A DNA stretch of 64,000 bases from Haloarcula rara (GCF_029338235.1 NZ_CP119785.1:2170001-2234000), one strand, 5' to 3'. Positions 25,559-34,900 are shown, counted from the stretch's first letter. Notes: a model not told the origin generated them from the sequence alone. Numbers and translations are program-made.

Positions 25559-25820
25559 CAGCCAGAAAGCCCCGGCCTGCTACACTCGGGGGTCTCGTTG
25601 CGCGCTTCGCTCACTGCGTTCGCTCCAGTGCTTACTTCGTCCGCCTTCGTGTAGCAGGCCGCCCCTTTCAGCCCCACCCAGCCCTGTTTGACCAACCGGC
25701 TACGGGCGGGACTGAAAGGGGCGAACCGTTCGACGACGGCGGACGACGCAAGCACCGCAGGCCGGAGGCCGAGGAGCGCAGCGAGGCCCCCGAGTCGAAC
25801 GGTTCGGGGCTTTCTGGCTG
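25559..25820 (-). repeat. Compound inverted-repeat element, family 1, copy 2
   Basis: Lies in the 474-nt divergent gap between the P450 and DUF255 genes; the rest of that gap holds only their promoters. Same design as copy 1: 14-bp terminal inverted repeat (25560-25573 with 25806-25819), left 12-bp stem (GGCCTGCTACAC at 25574-25585 with 25649-25660), central inverted repeat (25661-25679 with 25704-25722) and right 12-bp stem (25723-25734 with 25794-25805). Both stems pair perfectly but differ in sequence from each other and from copy 1. The central loop matches copy 1 only when reversed, so this copy is in the opposite orientation. Confidence 0.92.
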
Positions 25821-25952
25821 TGCTGAGTCGCACTCTCGGTAACGGTCGCTGCCGTCTGTCCGGGAATTGGGCCATCCAGACCGTCCCCATCGGAATGACG
25901 CATGTTTGGTCGGAGTGACAGCCCCTATGTGTGCCCATCACCGACAGCCGGT

Positions 25953-27569
25953 ATGGACGAATTCGCAGCGGAGACCAAGGTGGAGTGGCGCGAGTGGGGG
26001 CCCGAGGCCTTCGAGCGGGCCGCCGGCAGCGGCAAGCCGCTCCTGCTCTCGCTTTCGGTGCCCTGGAGTCCGGAGTGTCGGGCGATGGACCGGGGCGTCT
26101 TCGGGGAGCCACGCATCGCGGCCAACATCAACGACGGGTTCGTGCCGGTGCGGGTCGACGCCGACCGGAACCCGCTGGTGCGGGAACGGTACACCATGGG
26201 CGGGTTCCCGTCGACGGTGTTCCTGACGCCCGAGGGCGAGGTCATCAGCGGCTCGACCTTCCTCGGGCCCGACGGGTTCCGGGGCATTCTCGACTCGGTG
26301 CGTGAGGCGTGGGACGCCAAGGGGGCGTCGGCCGGCTCCGTCCCTCGCCAGCTCCAGGACGAGGCACCGCCGGCGGGCGAACTGCGCCCGCGCATCGAGG
26401 AGCACATGGTCGAACAGCTGCTTGGGGCCTTCGACGAGGAGTACGGGGGCTGGGGCTCGGACGTGAAGTTCCCGCTGGCCCGGACCATCGAGTTCGCCCT
26501 CGTCAGAGCGCGCGACCAGGCCACCCGAACGCTGGAAGCCGTCCAGACGCACCTGCTCGACACCTACGACGGCGGCTTCTATCGGTACGCGACGGGGCGG
26601 GACTGGTCGAACCCGCGCCGGGAGAAACTGCTGGACGAGAACGCGGCGCTGGTCCGGGCCTTTGCCCACGGCTACCGGTACACCGGCACGGAGGCCTACC
26701 GGGACACGGCCATGCGGACCGTGGCGTATCTGACGACGGAGCTGTGGACCGGCGACGCCTTCGCCGGGAGCCAGGCCGGTGACGACGACTACTACCAGGC
26801 CGGGCCGACCGACCGGGAGGACGCCGAGCCACCGCACGTCGATACGACCGTCTTCGCCGACCGGAACGGGCTCGCGATAGACGGGCTCCTGTGGGCCCAC
26901 GCGTACACCGACGACGAGCGAGCCCGACGCTACGCCGAGCGCGCGCGTGACTACGTCACTACTCAGCTCGTCGACGAGGACGGCGCGGTGATTCACGACG
27001 ACGCCGCCGACAGCCACCGCGGGCTGCTCATCGACCAGGCCGGATTGTTGCAGGGGCTGACGACGAGCTGGCAGGTACTGGGCGAGGGCGGGCCCGCCGA
27101 AGCCGTCGCCGACTGGACCGTCGACCACCGCCAGCAGGAAAGTGGCGCGTTCCGCGACGGCCCCGACGAGGGTGCGGGGCTCTGTGGCCGGTCGCTCCAC
27201 CCACTGGACTCGACGGTGGAACTGGCCGACGCCCTGGTGGACCTTGCCGCGCTCACCGGCGAGGAGCGATACCGTGCCACTGCCCGCGAGGCCGTCGAGT
27301 CTTTCGCCGGCGCCGCCGAGCGGATGGGCGTCGAGGTGGCCGGCTACGCCGGTGTCGCCGCCCGGTTGCGGGACCCCCAGCGACTCGTCGTCGGCACCGA
27401 AGCGGGAACGGACCTCCACCGGGCCGCGCTTCGCCTGGCCGACCACGAGACGACGGTGGTGCCCGACTCGGACGGCGACGGCGTCGCCCGTCGCTACGAG
27501 GGCGAGACGGTCACCGCCGAGGGCGAGACCCCACAGGACCTCGACGCTGCGCTGACGGGCGACGTATGA
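25953..27569 (+). CDS. DUF255 thioredoxin-domain protein (YyaL/Spata20-like)
   Basis: A 538-residue protein. N-terminal thioredoxin-like DUF255 domain: EWREWGPEAFERAAGSGKPLLLSLS and FGEPRIAANINDGFVPVRVDADRNP, GGFPSTVFLTPEGEV. The family's usual CHWCH active site is reduced to PWSPECRAM, with one Cys. The rest is a six-hairpin-like alpha-helical domain (EYGGWGSDVKFPLA, YDGGFYRYATGRDW, LLDENAALVRAF). Shorter than the ~650-700 residues of bacterial members. Likely binds or modifies a carbohydrate or thiol; function unknown. Start ATG 25953. Confidence 0.85.
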   Translation: MDEFAAETKVEWREWGPEAFERAAGSGKPLLLSLSVPWSPECRAMDRGVFGEPRIAANINDGFVPVRVDADRNPLVRERYTMGGFPSTVFLTPEGEVISGSTFLGPDGFRGILDSVREAWDAKGASAGSVPRQLQDEAPPAGELRPRIEEHMVEQLLGAFDEEYGGWGSDVKFPLARTIEFALVRARDQATRTLEAVQTHLLDTYDGGFYRYATGRDWSNPRREKLLDENAALVRAFAHGYRYTGTEAYRDTAMRTVAYLTTELWTGDAFAGSQAGDDDYYQAGPTDREDAEPPHVDTTVFADRNGLAIDGLLWAHAYTDDERARRYAERARDYVTTQLVDEDGAVIHDDAADSHRGLLIDQAGLLQGLTTSWQVLGEGGPAEAVADWTVDHRQQESGAFRDGPDEGAGLCGRSLHPLDSTVELADALVDLAALTGEERYRATAREAVESFAGAAERMGVEVAGYAGVAARLRDPQRLVVGTEAGTDLHRAALRLADHETTVVPDSDGDGVARRYEGETVTAEGETPQDLDAALTGDV

Positions 27570-27618
27570 AACAGTAAACATCCGATTAGTTTTTGTCCGT
27601 CCGTCGAGAGGATGGCGT

Positions 27619-28425
27619 ATGGCAAGTCTGCGAGACCTGGGGCTCTCCGAGTACGAAGCCCGCGCGTTCCGGTCGCTGCTTTCCACCGGGCCGACGACGG
27701 CGAAGGAGCTCTCCCGGGCCAGCGACGTCCCGATGGGACGCATCTACGACGTGCTCAACAGCCTGGAGACCTACCGGCTGGTGCGCAGCCAGACGGCGAG
27801 CCGGCCGAAGAAGTACGTCGCCGTCGAGCCCGAGACGGCACTGGACCGGCTGCTCGACGACAAGAAGGAAGAACTCGAGGCGAAGGCCGAGCAGTACGAG
27901 GACATCGTCTCGGAGCTGGGCGACCAGCTGGAGGCCGGCGACCACGTCGACGAGCCGTTCTGGACCGCCGCCGTCGGGCCCGAAGAGACGCTGAACCTCC
28001 TGCTGGAGCGGCTGGCCGCCGCCGAGGACCGCATCGTCATCGTCGGCTCGCCGCCGGCTCGCCAGCTGGACATCGTCGAAGCGACCGAGATGGTCGTGGA
28101 CAAGCTGGTCGCCGCCCTCGAACGCGGCGTCGACGTCTCCCTGCTGGTCGAACGCGACCTCTTCGAGCGCCTCCCCGAGGGCGCCAACCGCGCCTACTAC
28201 GAGCGGCTCTCGGCGTACGATAACTACAGCGCCCGCTACAGCGAAGCCGTCTCGACGACGTTCGAACTCATCGACGACACCGAGGTCTGCATCGAGGTCC
28301 CACACCCGCTGGGTCGGGACGAGACCTTCGGCGTCATCGACCTGAAAGACCCCGATTTCACGGCCGACGTCAGCGAGGCCTTCGCCGAACACTGGGCCGA
28401 GGCCACGCCGGTCGGACCGCCCTGA
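27619..28425 (+). CDS. TrmB-family transcriptional regulator
   Basis: A 268-residue regulator. Winged helix at 1-80 (LRDLGLSEYEARAFRSLLSTGPTTAKELSRASDVPMGRIYDVLNSLE), a short coiled linker (LLDDKKEELEAKAEQYEDIV) and a C-terminal effector domain with the phospholipase D-like fold of TrmB proteins (EDRIVIVGSPPA). TrmB-like proteins sense sugars or other metabolites. Start at ATG 27619 just after an AT-rich promoter-like sequence (27575-27598). Ligand unknown. Confidence 0.88.
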   Translation: MASLRDLGLSEYEARAFRSLLSTGPTTAKELSRASDVPMGRIYDVLNSLETYRLVRSQTASRPKKYVAVEPETALDRLLDDKKEELEAKAEQYEDIVSELGDQLEAGDHVDEPFWTAAVGPEETLNLLLERLAAAEDRIVIVGSPPARQLDIVEATEMVVDKLVAALERGVDVSLLVERDLFERLPEGANRAYYERLSAYDNYSARYSEAVSTTFELIDDTEVCIEVPHPLGRDETFGVIDLKDPDFTADVSEAFAEHWAEATPVGPP

Positions 28426-28428
28426 GAA

Positions 28429-29373
28429 TCAGTCGTCGTTAGGCTGCTCTTCGGACACTTCGCTCCGCAGGTCTTCCAGCTTCGCGATGCGTTCGGCGTG
28501 AGCGTTGTGCTGGTGGATGGACTCGTCGTTGGACTGTTCCATGTAGACGATGGCGTCGTCCGGGAGGTCCGGGAAGCGGTCGACGACACCCTCGGCCAGC
28601 GCTCGCACGCAGTCCTCGACGAACTTCGCGTCCTTGTGGGCCTCGAAGGTCATGTGGTCCTCGTCGGGCCGTTTCGCGAGGTTGTAGATGCGCGCGCTCA
28701 TAGAGTCACGGGCGACCTCGATGAGCTCGTTCAGGTCGACCTCCGGGGCACCGTCGCTCTCGACGGTGAGCGTGGCGTGGCCCCGCTGTGAGTGGCCGGC
28801 CTGGGGCATCTTCTGGAGGAACTCGTCGATGACCTCGTCCTCGACGGCCATGCTCTGGAGGGTCTCACGGGCGCGAGCGGCGGACATCCCCTGCGAACAG
28901 GGGCAGACGGTCATCCCGGTGACCTGCGCGCCGATCTCCTCGCTGGTGCCCTCGTCAGTGGCCGTCGCCGAGGCGATGATGGTCGCCGTCGACTGGGTGG
29001 CCATCTCGCTCTCGGGAGTCTTCTCGTGGGTGACGTAGTCGGCTTCCATCCGAACCTCCGCCTTCGTGGTGTAGTCGTGTTTCTCCAGGAGGAGCTCGGC
29101 GGCGTCGCCACAGACGTCCTCGACGCGGTAGGCCTCTTCCGAGACCGCCGTCTCCAGCGTCTCGTCGATGACTTCCATGTTCCGGGACATGTCCGCGCCC
29201 TTCCGCCAGGAGGGGAGGTCGACGAACACTTCGAACTCTGCCATGAGAACGATTGGGTCCCGGTCGCGCCGGCCCAGTTTGACGAGCTTCTCGACACCGG
29301 TGACACCGACTCGGTTGAGACCGACGGTCACATCCGGACTCGACGCCTGCACGTCCGGGAGTTGCTGACTCAT
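28429..29373 (-). CDS. mptA: GTP cyclohydrolase MptA (archaeal, type IB-like)
   Basis: A 314-residue GTP cyclohydrolase, first enzyme of methanopterin or folate-type pterin synthesis in archaea. Features: [25 protein letters not shown], the metal/active-site [28 protein letters not shown] and [19 protein letters not shown]. Length fits the family. The product 7,8-dihydroneopterin cyclic phosphate would feed the C1 carrier used by Mch (49199). Convergent with the TrmB-like gene (3-nt gap). Confidence 0.93.
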   Translation of the reverse strand: MSQQLPDVQASSPDVTVGLNRVGVTGVEKLVKLGRRDRDPIVLMAEFEVFVDLPSWRKGADMSRNMEVIDETLETAVSEEAYRVEDVCGDAAELLLEKHDYTTKAEVRMEADYVTHEKTPESEMATQSTATIIASATATDEGTSEEIGAQVTGMTVCPCSQGMSAARARETLQSMAVEDEVIDEFLQKMPQAGHSQRGHATLTVESDGAPEVDLNELIEVARDSMSARIYNLAKRPDEDHMTFEAHKDAKFVEDCVRALAEGVVDRFPDLPDDAIVYMEQSNDESIHQHNAHAERIAKLEDLRSEVSEEQPNDD

Positions 29374-29474
29374 TGGCCTCGCTTAGGACGAGACTCGGTT
29401 ATTGCTTTCGGAACCTACAGGACGTGAACAGACAGGTGCCACCGGTGGTGCTGGCCGACGGAAAAACAGACGAA

Positions 29475-30065
29475 TCAGTCCGCGGTCGTGGGGTCCGGCC
29501 TGTCGATGTCCCGGAACGCCCGGTCGAAATCGGTCGGGTCGAAGTCGGCCACCAGGTCCGACAGCGCCGCTTCCGCCGTCTCGATATCCGCTTCCAGCTC
29601 GCTGAACCGGTCGCTCTCGGCCAGTTCCTCGAGGGTTTTGCTCTGGATGAGGGCGGCCCGTTTCGACGTAAGCGCGTAGTACTCGCGGAGCTGTTCGTCG
29701 TAGGTCAGACACCGCACGAGGTGAGCCACTGTCCCCAGCAGCGCTCCCTCGGTGACCGGTTTCTGGACGTAGTCGTCGAAGGGCATCTCGATGATGTCGA
29801 AGTCGGCTTCCTCGCCGGTCACCATCGCGACCCGCGTCTCCAGCCCGCGCTCGCGGATGGCCTCAAGCACTTCACACCCCGAGAGCTTGGGCATCCGCCG
29901 GTCCAGCAACACGATGTCGACCGACGGCGACAGCGCCTCCAGCGCCGCCGGCCCGCTGTAGACCGTCTCGACGTCGTACGTCTCCTCGAGCTGTGATGCG
30001 TACGTGTCCGCGACGTCGACGTCGTCGTCGACGATGAGTATGCGAGCCCCCCCAGCTTCTGACAT
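29475..30065 (-). CDS. Response regulator with C-terminal HalX domain
   Basis: A 196-residue protein: receiver domain (1-120) with acidic pocket in IVDDDVDVAD, phospho-acceptor D55 in VLLDRRMP, Thr switch in VTGEE and conserved Lys in YVQKPVT, then the HalX helical hairpin (about 130-185; YYALTSKRAALIQSKTLEELAES). HalX is a haloarchaeal output domain with no known DNA-binding motif. Single gene; cognate kinase not evident nearby. Confidence 0.92.
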   Translation of the reverse strand: MSEAGGARILIVDDDVDVADTYASQLEETYDVETVYSGPAALEALSPSVDIVLLDRRMPKLSGCEVLEAIRERGLETRVAMVTGEEADFDIIEMPFDDYVQKPVTEGALLGTVAHLVRCLTYDEQLREYYALTSKRAALIQSKTLEELAESDRFSELEADIETAEAALSDLVADFDPTDFDRAFRDIDRPDPTTAD

Positions 30066-30154
30066 TGTCTCGATTCAGAGGACGGACAAAGACAACAAAA
30101 GGGTTGTGGCGGTTTACAGCGCGTGAAACAACCCCCCGCGATATCCCCGTCCCG

Positions 30155-31192
30155 CTACTCTCCGACGATGTCGTCGTACCGCGCCCCGGTCTGCTTGAGC
30201 GTGGCTGTCGAGTAGAGCCGGTCGTGGTCGACGGGGAGATACGCCGTCGAGAGCTCGTCTATCTTCTCGTCGACGGCGTCGGCGTCCCGGCCGTGAATCA
30301 TCGTAAACAGGTTGTACTCCCACTCTTGTTCGGGCCGGCGCGGGCGGTGGTAACACAGCGTGACGTAGGGGAGCTCACCGACGCGCTCGCCCAGTTCGTC
30401 GAGCCGGTCGTCGGGCACGTCCCAGACGACCATGCAGTTGTTGTCGAAGCCGGTCGTGATGTGGTTGACGACACAGCCGATACGCTTGATACAGCCGTCG
30501 TCACGCAGGCGCTCGATAGCCGCGAGCACGTCGCCCACGTCGGCATCGATGGCGTCGGCGATATCCCGGTAGGGCGTCGCCGAGAGCGGGAACCCCTCCT
30601 GTATCTCCAGCAGGAGCCGGCGGTCCAGCGCTGAGAGGTTCGCGGCGGCGTCCTCGCTGATACGGGTGGCGCTTGCGTCGGTCCCCTCGATAGATTCTCG
30701 CGCGAATCTGTCGCTGTTGACGACCGGGAACTCCAGGTCGATGTAGTAGTCGGTCAGCATCGGGAGGACGAGCACTGAACAGCCGGTGCGGGCCTCGATG
30801 TCGGCGAGAATCTCGTCGCGTTTCTCGCGGGAGCCCGCGGTGACGACGAACCACATGTTCCACTCGTGGTCGCGGGCGTAGTTGTGGTTCACCTGCCGGT
30901 AGTCGTTGATGACGGCGGCGACCTCGTCGAAGCGGTCCTCGGGGGCCGACACTGCGGCCAGCGTCGAGGAGCCGATGACCGGCGGGTTCAACACGGCGCC
31001 AAAGCGCCGGAAGATACCGTCATCGCGGAGCTCCTCGACGCGTTCGAGCGCTTCCTCGGCCGGGATACCCAGCTGTTCGCCCAGCGCGTCGAACGGGCGT
31101 TCGCGAATCGGGAAGTCGCTCTGAAAGCCGTCGATGAGCGCGGCGTCGACGTCGTCGATACGCTCCCGCCAGTCACCCGCCCGGAGACTCAT
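30155..31192 (-). CDS. Siroheme decarboxylase, fused AhbA/AhbB-type (Lrp-like)
   Basis: A 345-residue protein with two Lrp/AsnC-like repeats. Repeat 1 (about 10-165) and repeat 2 (about 185-340) each have a winged helix (DALGEQLGIPAEEALERVEEL; RDIADAIDADVGDVLAAIERL) and an RRFGAVLN or KRIGCVVN turn followed by a ligand-binding sandwich (EWNMWFVV; EWEYNLFTMIHG). This is the NirD/L/G/H, AhbA/AhbB architecture, which decarboxylates siroheme to didecarboxysiroheme in alternative heme synthesis. It is a fusion of the two usual subunits. Alternative: a heme-responsive regulator. Confidence 0.85.
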   Translation of the reverse strand: MSLRAGDWRERIDDVDAALIDGFQSDFPIRERPFDALGEQLGIPAEEALERVEELRDDGIFRRFGAVLNPPVIGSSTLAAVSAPEDRFDEVAAVINDYRQVNHNYARDHEWNMWFVVTAGSREKRDEILADIEARTGCSVLVLPMLTDYYIDLEFPVVNSDRFARESIEGTDASATRISEDAAANLSALDRRLLLEIQEGFPLSATPYRDIADAIDADVGDVLAAIERLRDDGCIKRIGCVVNHITTGFDNNCMVVWDVPDDRLDELGERVGELPYVTLCYHRPRRPEQEWEYNLFTMIHGRDADAVDEKIDELSTAYLPVDHDRLYSTATLKQTGARYDDIVGE

Positions 31193-31301
31193 TGGGTCGG
31201 CTTAGGAGTGGACGGGTGTATCGTTTTCGGGAGCGACCGCTGTTCCCGCAATATGAGAACGAAACGGAGGGGCTTTCAAACTCGCCGCCTAACGGCGTGG
31301 C

Positions 31302-32387
31302 ATGGCACAAGCGACCCGCGAGTACGGCGACTGGCCGCTGAAACGGCTGATGACCGAGGTCGTCGGCTCCGGCCACAAATCGGCCGACGACATGACCCGC
31401 GAGCAGGCCCGCGAGGCGTTCCAGCGCATCCTCGACGGCGAACCTGACCAGACGACACTCGGCGCGTTCTGGCTGGCCAACCGCTGGAAGCGCAACACGC
31501 CCGAGGAGCTGGGCGCCTACGTCGACGTGATGGCCGAAGAGTCGGTCAGTACGGCCCAGCCCGACGCCGACCCCGTGGACTGCGGGGCGAACTACGACGG
31601 CAAGGGCCGCTCGGCCATCCTGGGTGTGGCCGCCGGGCTCGTAGCCGCCGCCGCCGGGACCCCCGTCGTCGTCCACTCCGGCGACCGCGTCCCCACACAG
31701 AAGCAAGACGCCTACAAGCACGTGCTCGACGAACTCGGCGTGCGCACGGAACTCGACCCCACCGAGAGTGCCGACATGGTCGACGACGTCGGCTTTGGCT
31801 TCTACTACCAGCCCGCGTTCAACCCCGGCATCGACGCCCTCTTCGACCGCCGTGACAACATGGGCGTGCGCGTCTTCGTCAACACCGTCGAGACGCTCGC
31901 GAACCCGTCCGGCGCCAGCGTCCACCTGGGCAGTTTCTACCACCTCCCGTTCGCGAAGAAGATGGTCCGCACCCTCACCGAGTCCGAGACGACCAGCCTC
32001 GAGCGGGCGCTGTTCTTCCAGGGCATGGAAGGGTACGACGACGTGCGCCCCGGTGAGACCGTCGTCGCCGAGTGGCCCGTCGAGGGCGCGGAATCGGACG
32101 GCGATGACATCGCTGACTTCGAGATTCGCACGGGCGAATACGGGATGGACGTGACCAGCGACGACCTCGCCGTCGAGGACGTCGCCGGCGAGTCGGCCGC
32201 GATTACCGAGGCGGTCCTGACCGGCGAGCGCACCGACGGCTTCGCCGACGCCGTCGCGCTCAACGCCGCCCTGCGAATCTACGCCCGCGAGGACGCCGAC
32301 AGTATCGCGGAGGGACTCGAACAGGCCCGCGCGGCCATCGACGACGGCAGCGCCGCCGAGGCCCTCGAGGCGCTCCGGGCGTTCTGA
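31302..32387 (+). CDS. Anthranilate phosphoribosyltransferase-like protein (TrpD2 type)
   Basis: A 361-residue protein with the class IV phosphoribosyltransferase fold: KRLMTEVVGSGHKSADDMTREQAREAFQRIL helical domain, NYDGKGRSAILGVAAGLVAAAAGTPVVVHSGDRVPTQ in place of the PRPP glycine loop, and GFGFYYQPAFNPG. The TrpD GTGGD motif is replaced by GANYDGKG, so it is not a standard tryptophan-pathway enzyme; TrpD2/YbiB-like proteins can bind nucleic acid. The divergent siroheme decarboxylase starts 110 nt upstream. Confidence 0.8.
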   Translation: MAQATREYGDWPLKRLMTEVVGSGHKSADDMTREQAREAFQRILDGEPDQTTLGAFWLANRWKRNTPEELGAYVDVMAEESVSTAQPDADPVDCGANYDGKGRSAILGVAAGLVAAAAGTPVVVHSGDRVPTQKQDAYKHVLDELGVRTELDPTESADMVDDVGFGFYYQPAFNPGIDALFDRRDNMGVRVFVNTVETLANPSGASVHLGSFYHLPFAKKMVRTLTESETTSLERALFFQGMEGYDDVRPGETVVAEWPVEGAESDGDDIADFEIRTGEYGMDVTSDDLAVEDVAGESAAITEAVLTGERTDGFADAVALNAALRIYAREDADSIAEGLEQARAAIDDGSAAEALEALRAF

Positions 32388-32429
32388 ACCGGCGGAATCC
32401 ACTTTTCCGTTCGGCCCGAACGACGAGTG

Positions 32430-33347
32430 ATGACTACGACTGCCGACGAGTGGACGGTCCCAGCCGACGGGGCGCCCTGGCGCCACGACACCGTCGAGAC
32501 CAACGGCGTCCGGCTCCACGTCGTCACCGCCGGCCCTGAGGACGGCGACCTGGTCGTACTTTTGCACGGCTTCCCGGAGTTCTGGTACGCCTGGCACCAG
32601 CAGATTCCGGCCCTGGCCGAGGCGGGTTACCGCGTCGTCGCGCCGGATATGCGCGGCTACAACCGCTCTGAGAAGCCAGCCGGCGTCGACGCCTACCACA
32701 TCGACGAGCTGGTAAGCGACGTGGCGGGGGTAGTCCACGCGTTCGACCGGGACTCGGCCAACGTCGTCGGCCACGACTGGGGCGGCCTCGTGGCCTGGCA
32801 GACCGCCATCGACCGACCCGCCGTCGTCGACCAGCTGGCGGTGCTGAACGCGCCACACCCGACGAAGTACGAGCGAACGCTGCGCTCGAACCGGGCCCAG
32901 CTCGGCAAGTCCTGGTACGTCGGCTTCTTCCAGCTGCCGGCACTACCCGAGTGGGTCCTCGGTGCGCGGGACTTCGAGGCTATAGAGCGGATGCTCGGCG
33001 AGGGGACGGTTCGGGACGGGGCCTTCTCCGAGACGGACCTCGAGCGCTACAAGGCGGCGTTCGCACAGCCGGGTGCCCGGACGGCGGCCCTTAACTACTA
33101 CCGGGCGCTCGCCAGACGGAACGCGTTGCTGACGCTCACCCAGGGCGGCGTCGGCGACCTGCCGGTTCGAGCGCCGACGCTGCTCATCTGGGGCGAACAG
33201 GACGCCGCGCTGGACGTGTCCCTGACAGAGGGCCTGCAGGAGTGGGTGCCAGACATCCGGGTCGAACGGCTCCCCGACGCGAGCCACTGGGTGCAGTTCG
33301 ACGCACCTGAACGGGTGAGTGAGTTGCTACTTGAGCACCTTGCATAG
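32430..33347 (+). CDS. Alpha/beta-hydrolase, epoxide hydrolase-like
   Basis: A 305-residue hydrolase. Oxyanion segment HGFPEFWYAWHQQIPAL, MRGYNRSEKP, nucleophile in VVGHDWGGLVAW (Asp, as in epoxide hydrolases and haloalkane dehalogenases), a lid region, LLIWGEQDAALD and terminal His in DASHWVQFD. The Asp nucleophile favours epoxide hydrolase. Start at ATG 32430; a GTG at 32427 directly precedes it. Substrate unknown. Confidence 0.88.
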   Translation: MTTTADEWTVPADGAPWRHDTVETNGVRLHVVTAGPEDGDLVVLLHGFPEFWYAWHQQIPALAEAGYRVVAPDMRGYNRSEKPAGVDAYHIDELVSDVAGVVHAFDRDSANVVGHDWGGLVAWQTAIDRPAVVDQLAVLNAPHPTKYERTLRSNRAQLGKSWYVGFFQLPALPEWVLGARDFEAIERMLGEGTVRDGAFSETDLERYKAAFAQPGARTAALNYYRALARRNALLTLTQGGVGDLPVRAPTLLIWGEQDAALDVSLTEGLQEWVPDIRVERLPDASHWVQFDAPERVSELLLEHLA

Positions 33348-33526
33348 GGCGGACAGCCGACACTCCCGCAGCTCCACGGATCGCTTCGCTCGCGAGGCGA
33401 CGTGTCGGGCTCCCGCAACCCGCCCCGCGGTTGCTGGTCAGGCCATAGTGGTCATGGTCGCGTCCCCCTTCAAGAACCCTCGGCGCCAGTGGGCAAGTTT
33501 TTCTCCCGGGGTGTCCTCCCACCTGT

Positions 33527-34075
33527 ATGAGCGACCTGACAGCGACGCTCCACACGACAGAGGGCGACATCGAAGTCGAACTGTACGAGGACAGAGTCCC
33601 GAACACCGTCGAGAACTTCGTCGGGCTGGCCGAGGGCGCCGACGACTACGACGAGGCCGAGGTCGGCCCCGGCAGCGGCGCCTGGGAGGACCCCGACAGC
33701 GGGGAGAAGCGCATCGACCCGCTCTATACGGACATCGAGATTCATCGCGTCATCGACGACTTCATGATTCAGATGGGCGACCCGACTGGGACCGGTCGCG
33801 GCGGCCCGGGCTACACCTTCGAGGACGAGTTCCACGACGACCTGACCCACGACGAGGCCGGCATCCTCAGCATGGCCAACCGCGGCCCCGACACCAACGG
33901 CTCGCAGTTCTTCATCACGCTGGGCGCCACGCACCACCTCAACGGCAAGCACGCGGTCTTCGGCAAGGTCACCGACGGCATGGACGTCGTCGAGGCGATC
34001 GGCGCGACGGAGACGGACCCGAACGACGCACCCACCTCGGAGATTCTGCTCGAATCCGTCGACGTTCACCGATAG
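33527..34075 (+). CDS. Cyclophilin-type peptidyl-prolyl isomerase
   Basis: A 182-residue single-domain cyclophilin that isomerises prolyl bonds in the cytoplasm. Core motifs: [29 protein letters not shown] split over about 68-105, [31 protein letters not shown] near 120-150. There is an acidic insertion ([21 protein letters not shown]) before the active-site strand that is common in halophile cyclophilins. No signal peptide. Starts at ATG 33527. Confidence 0.93.
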   Translation: MSDLTATLHTTEGDIEVELYEDRVPNTVENFVGLAEGADDYDEAEVGPGSGAWEDPDSGEKRIDPLYTDIEIHRVIDDFMIQMGDPTGTGRGGPGYTFEDEFHDDLTHDEAGILSMANRGPDTNGSQFFITLGATHHLNGKHAVFGKVTDGMDVVEAIGATETDPNDAPTSEILLESVDVHR

Positions 34076-34123
34076 TTGCATCGGTGGTAACTGCTTTTTA
34101 GGCGGCGGTCCTCACCCCGACCA

Positions 34124-34900
34124 GTGGCACATATCGACCGACTGACCGTGTATCCGGTGAAGGGGCTGGACGCGCTCGACGTCGACCACGCGCGGGTGCG
34201 TCCGGGCGGGACGCTCGAACACGACCGGGAGTTCGCGTTGCTCGACGCCGACGGCGAGCGCGTCAACGCGAAGCAGTCCGACCGGTTTCACACGCTGCAG
34301 ACGAGCTACGACCCCGAGACGACGACGTTGCGCGTCACCTCGCCCGAGCGCCGCGAGTTCACCCTCGACACCGAGGCCGGCCGGGCCGAGGCGGCGACGT
34401 GGCTCACCGACGCGCTCGGGCTGGACGGCGACATGACACTCGACCGAAGTACGGGACTGGGACACGTCGACCGCCAGTCGATGGGGCCGTCGGTCATCAG
34501 CACCGCGACGCTTTCGACCGTCGCCGACTGGTTCGACGAGCTGACCGTCGACAGCGTGCGACGGCGAATGCGCGCCAATATCGAGGTCGGCGGCGTCCCG
34601 GCGTTCTGGGAGGACCGCTTCGTCGGTGCGGACGCACCGGCGTTCCGGGCCGGTGACGTCCGCATCGAGGGGGTCACGCCGTGTGCCCGCTGTGTCGTCC
34701 CCGAGCGGGACCCCGACACCGGCGAGCCGACCCCCGAGTTCCGCGAACAGTTCCTCAGGAACCGCCGGGAGACGTTCCCCGAGTGGGCCGACCGGGACGC
34801 CTTCGACCACCTCTACTCGCTGATGGTCATCGCCCGCGTCCCAGAGGCCGACCGCGAGGAACGTATCACCGTCGGCGACGACGTGGTGGTCGTTCCGTAG
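34124..34900 (+). CDS. MOSC-domain protein (mARC-like)
   Basis: A 258-residue protein starting with GTG at 34124. N-terminal beta-barrel (RLTVYPVKGLDALDVDHARVRPGG) followed by a MOSC domain with RRRMRANIEVGG and the conserved Cys in VTPCARCVVPERDPDTGEP. Family members bind molybdenum cofactor and some reduce N-hydroxylated compounds. The start is set by the family motif; a TATA-like GCTTTTTA about 30 nt upstream supports a leaderless transcript. Confidence 0.85.
   Translation: MAHIDRLTVYPVKGLDALDVDHARVRPGGTLEHDREFALLDADGERVNAKQSDRFHTLQTSYDPETTTLRVTSPERREFTLDTEAGRAEAATWLTDALGLDGDMTLDRSTGLGHVDRQSMGPSVISTATLSTVADWFDELTVDSVRRRMRANIEVGGVPAFWEDRFVGADAPAFRAGDVRIEGVTPCARCVVPERDPDTGEPTPEFREQFLRNRRETFPEWADRDAFDHLYSLMVIARVPEADREERITVGDDVVVVP

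Noticed and set aside
24117..25691. 524-codon plus-strand frame over the P450 gene
   Set aside because: Shadow of a well-supported P450 with all heme motifs.
15780..25820. CRISPR-like array from the repeated boxes
   Set aside because: Only two elements 10 kb apart, inverted units, no spacer array and no cas genes.
25938..27743. 601-codon antisense open frame over the DUF255 gene
   Set aside because: High GC keeps reverse frames open; the translation is Arg/Gly/Val-rich without domains and the plus strand gene is clear.
31173..32858. 561-codon antisense frame over TrpD-like and hydrolase genes
   Set aside because: Spans two real genes on the other strand; no domain and unnatural composition.
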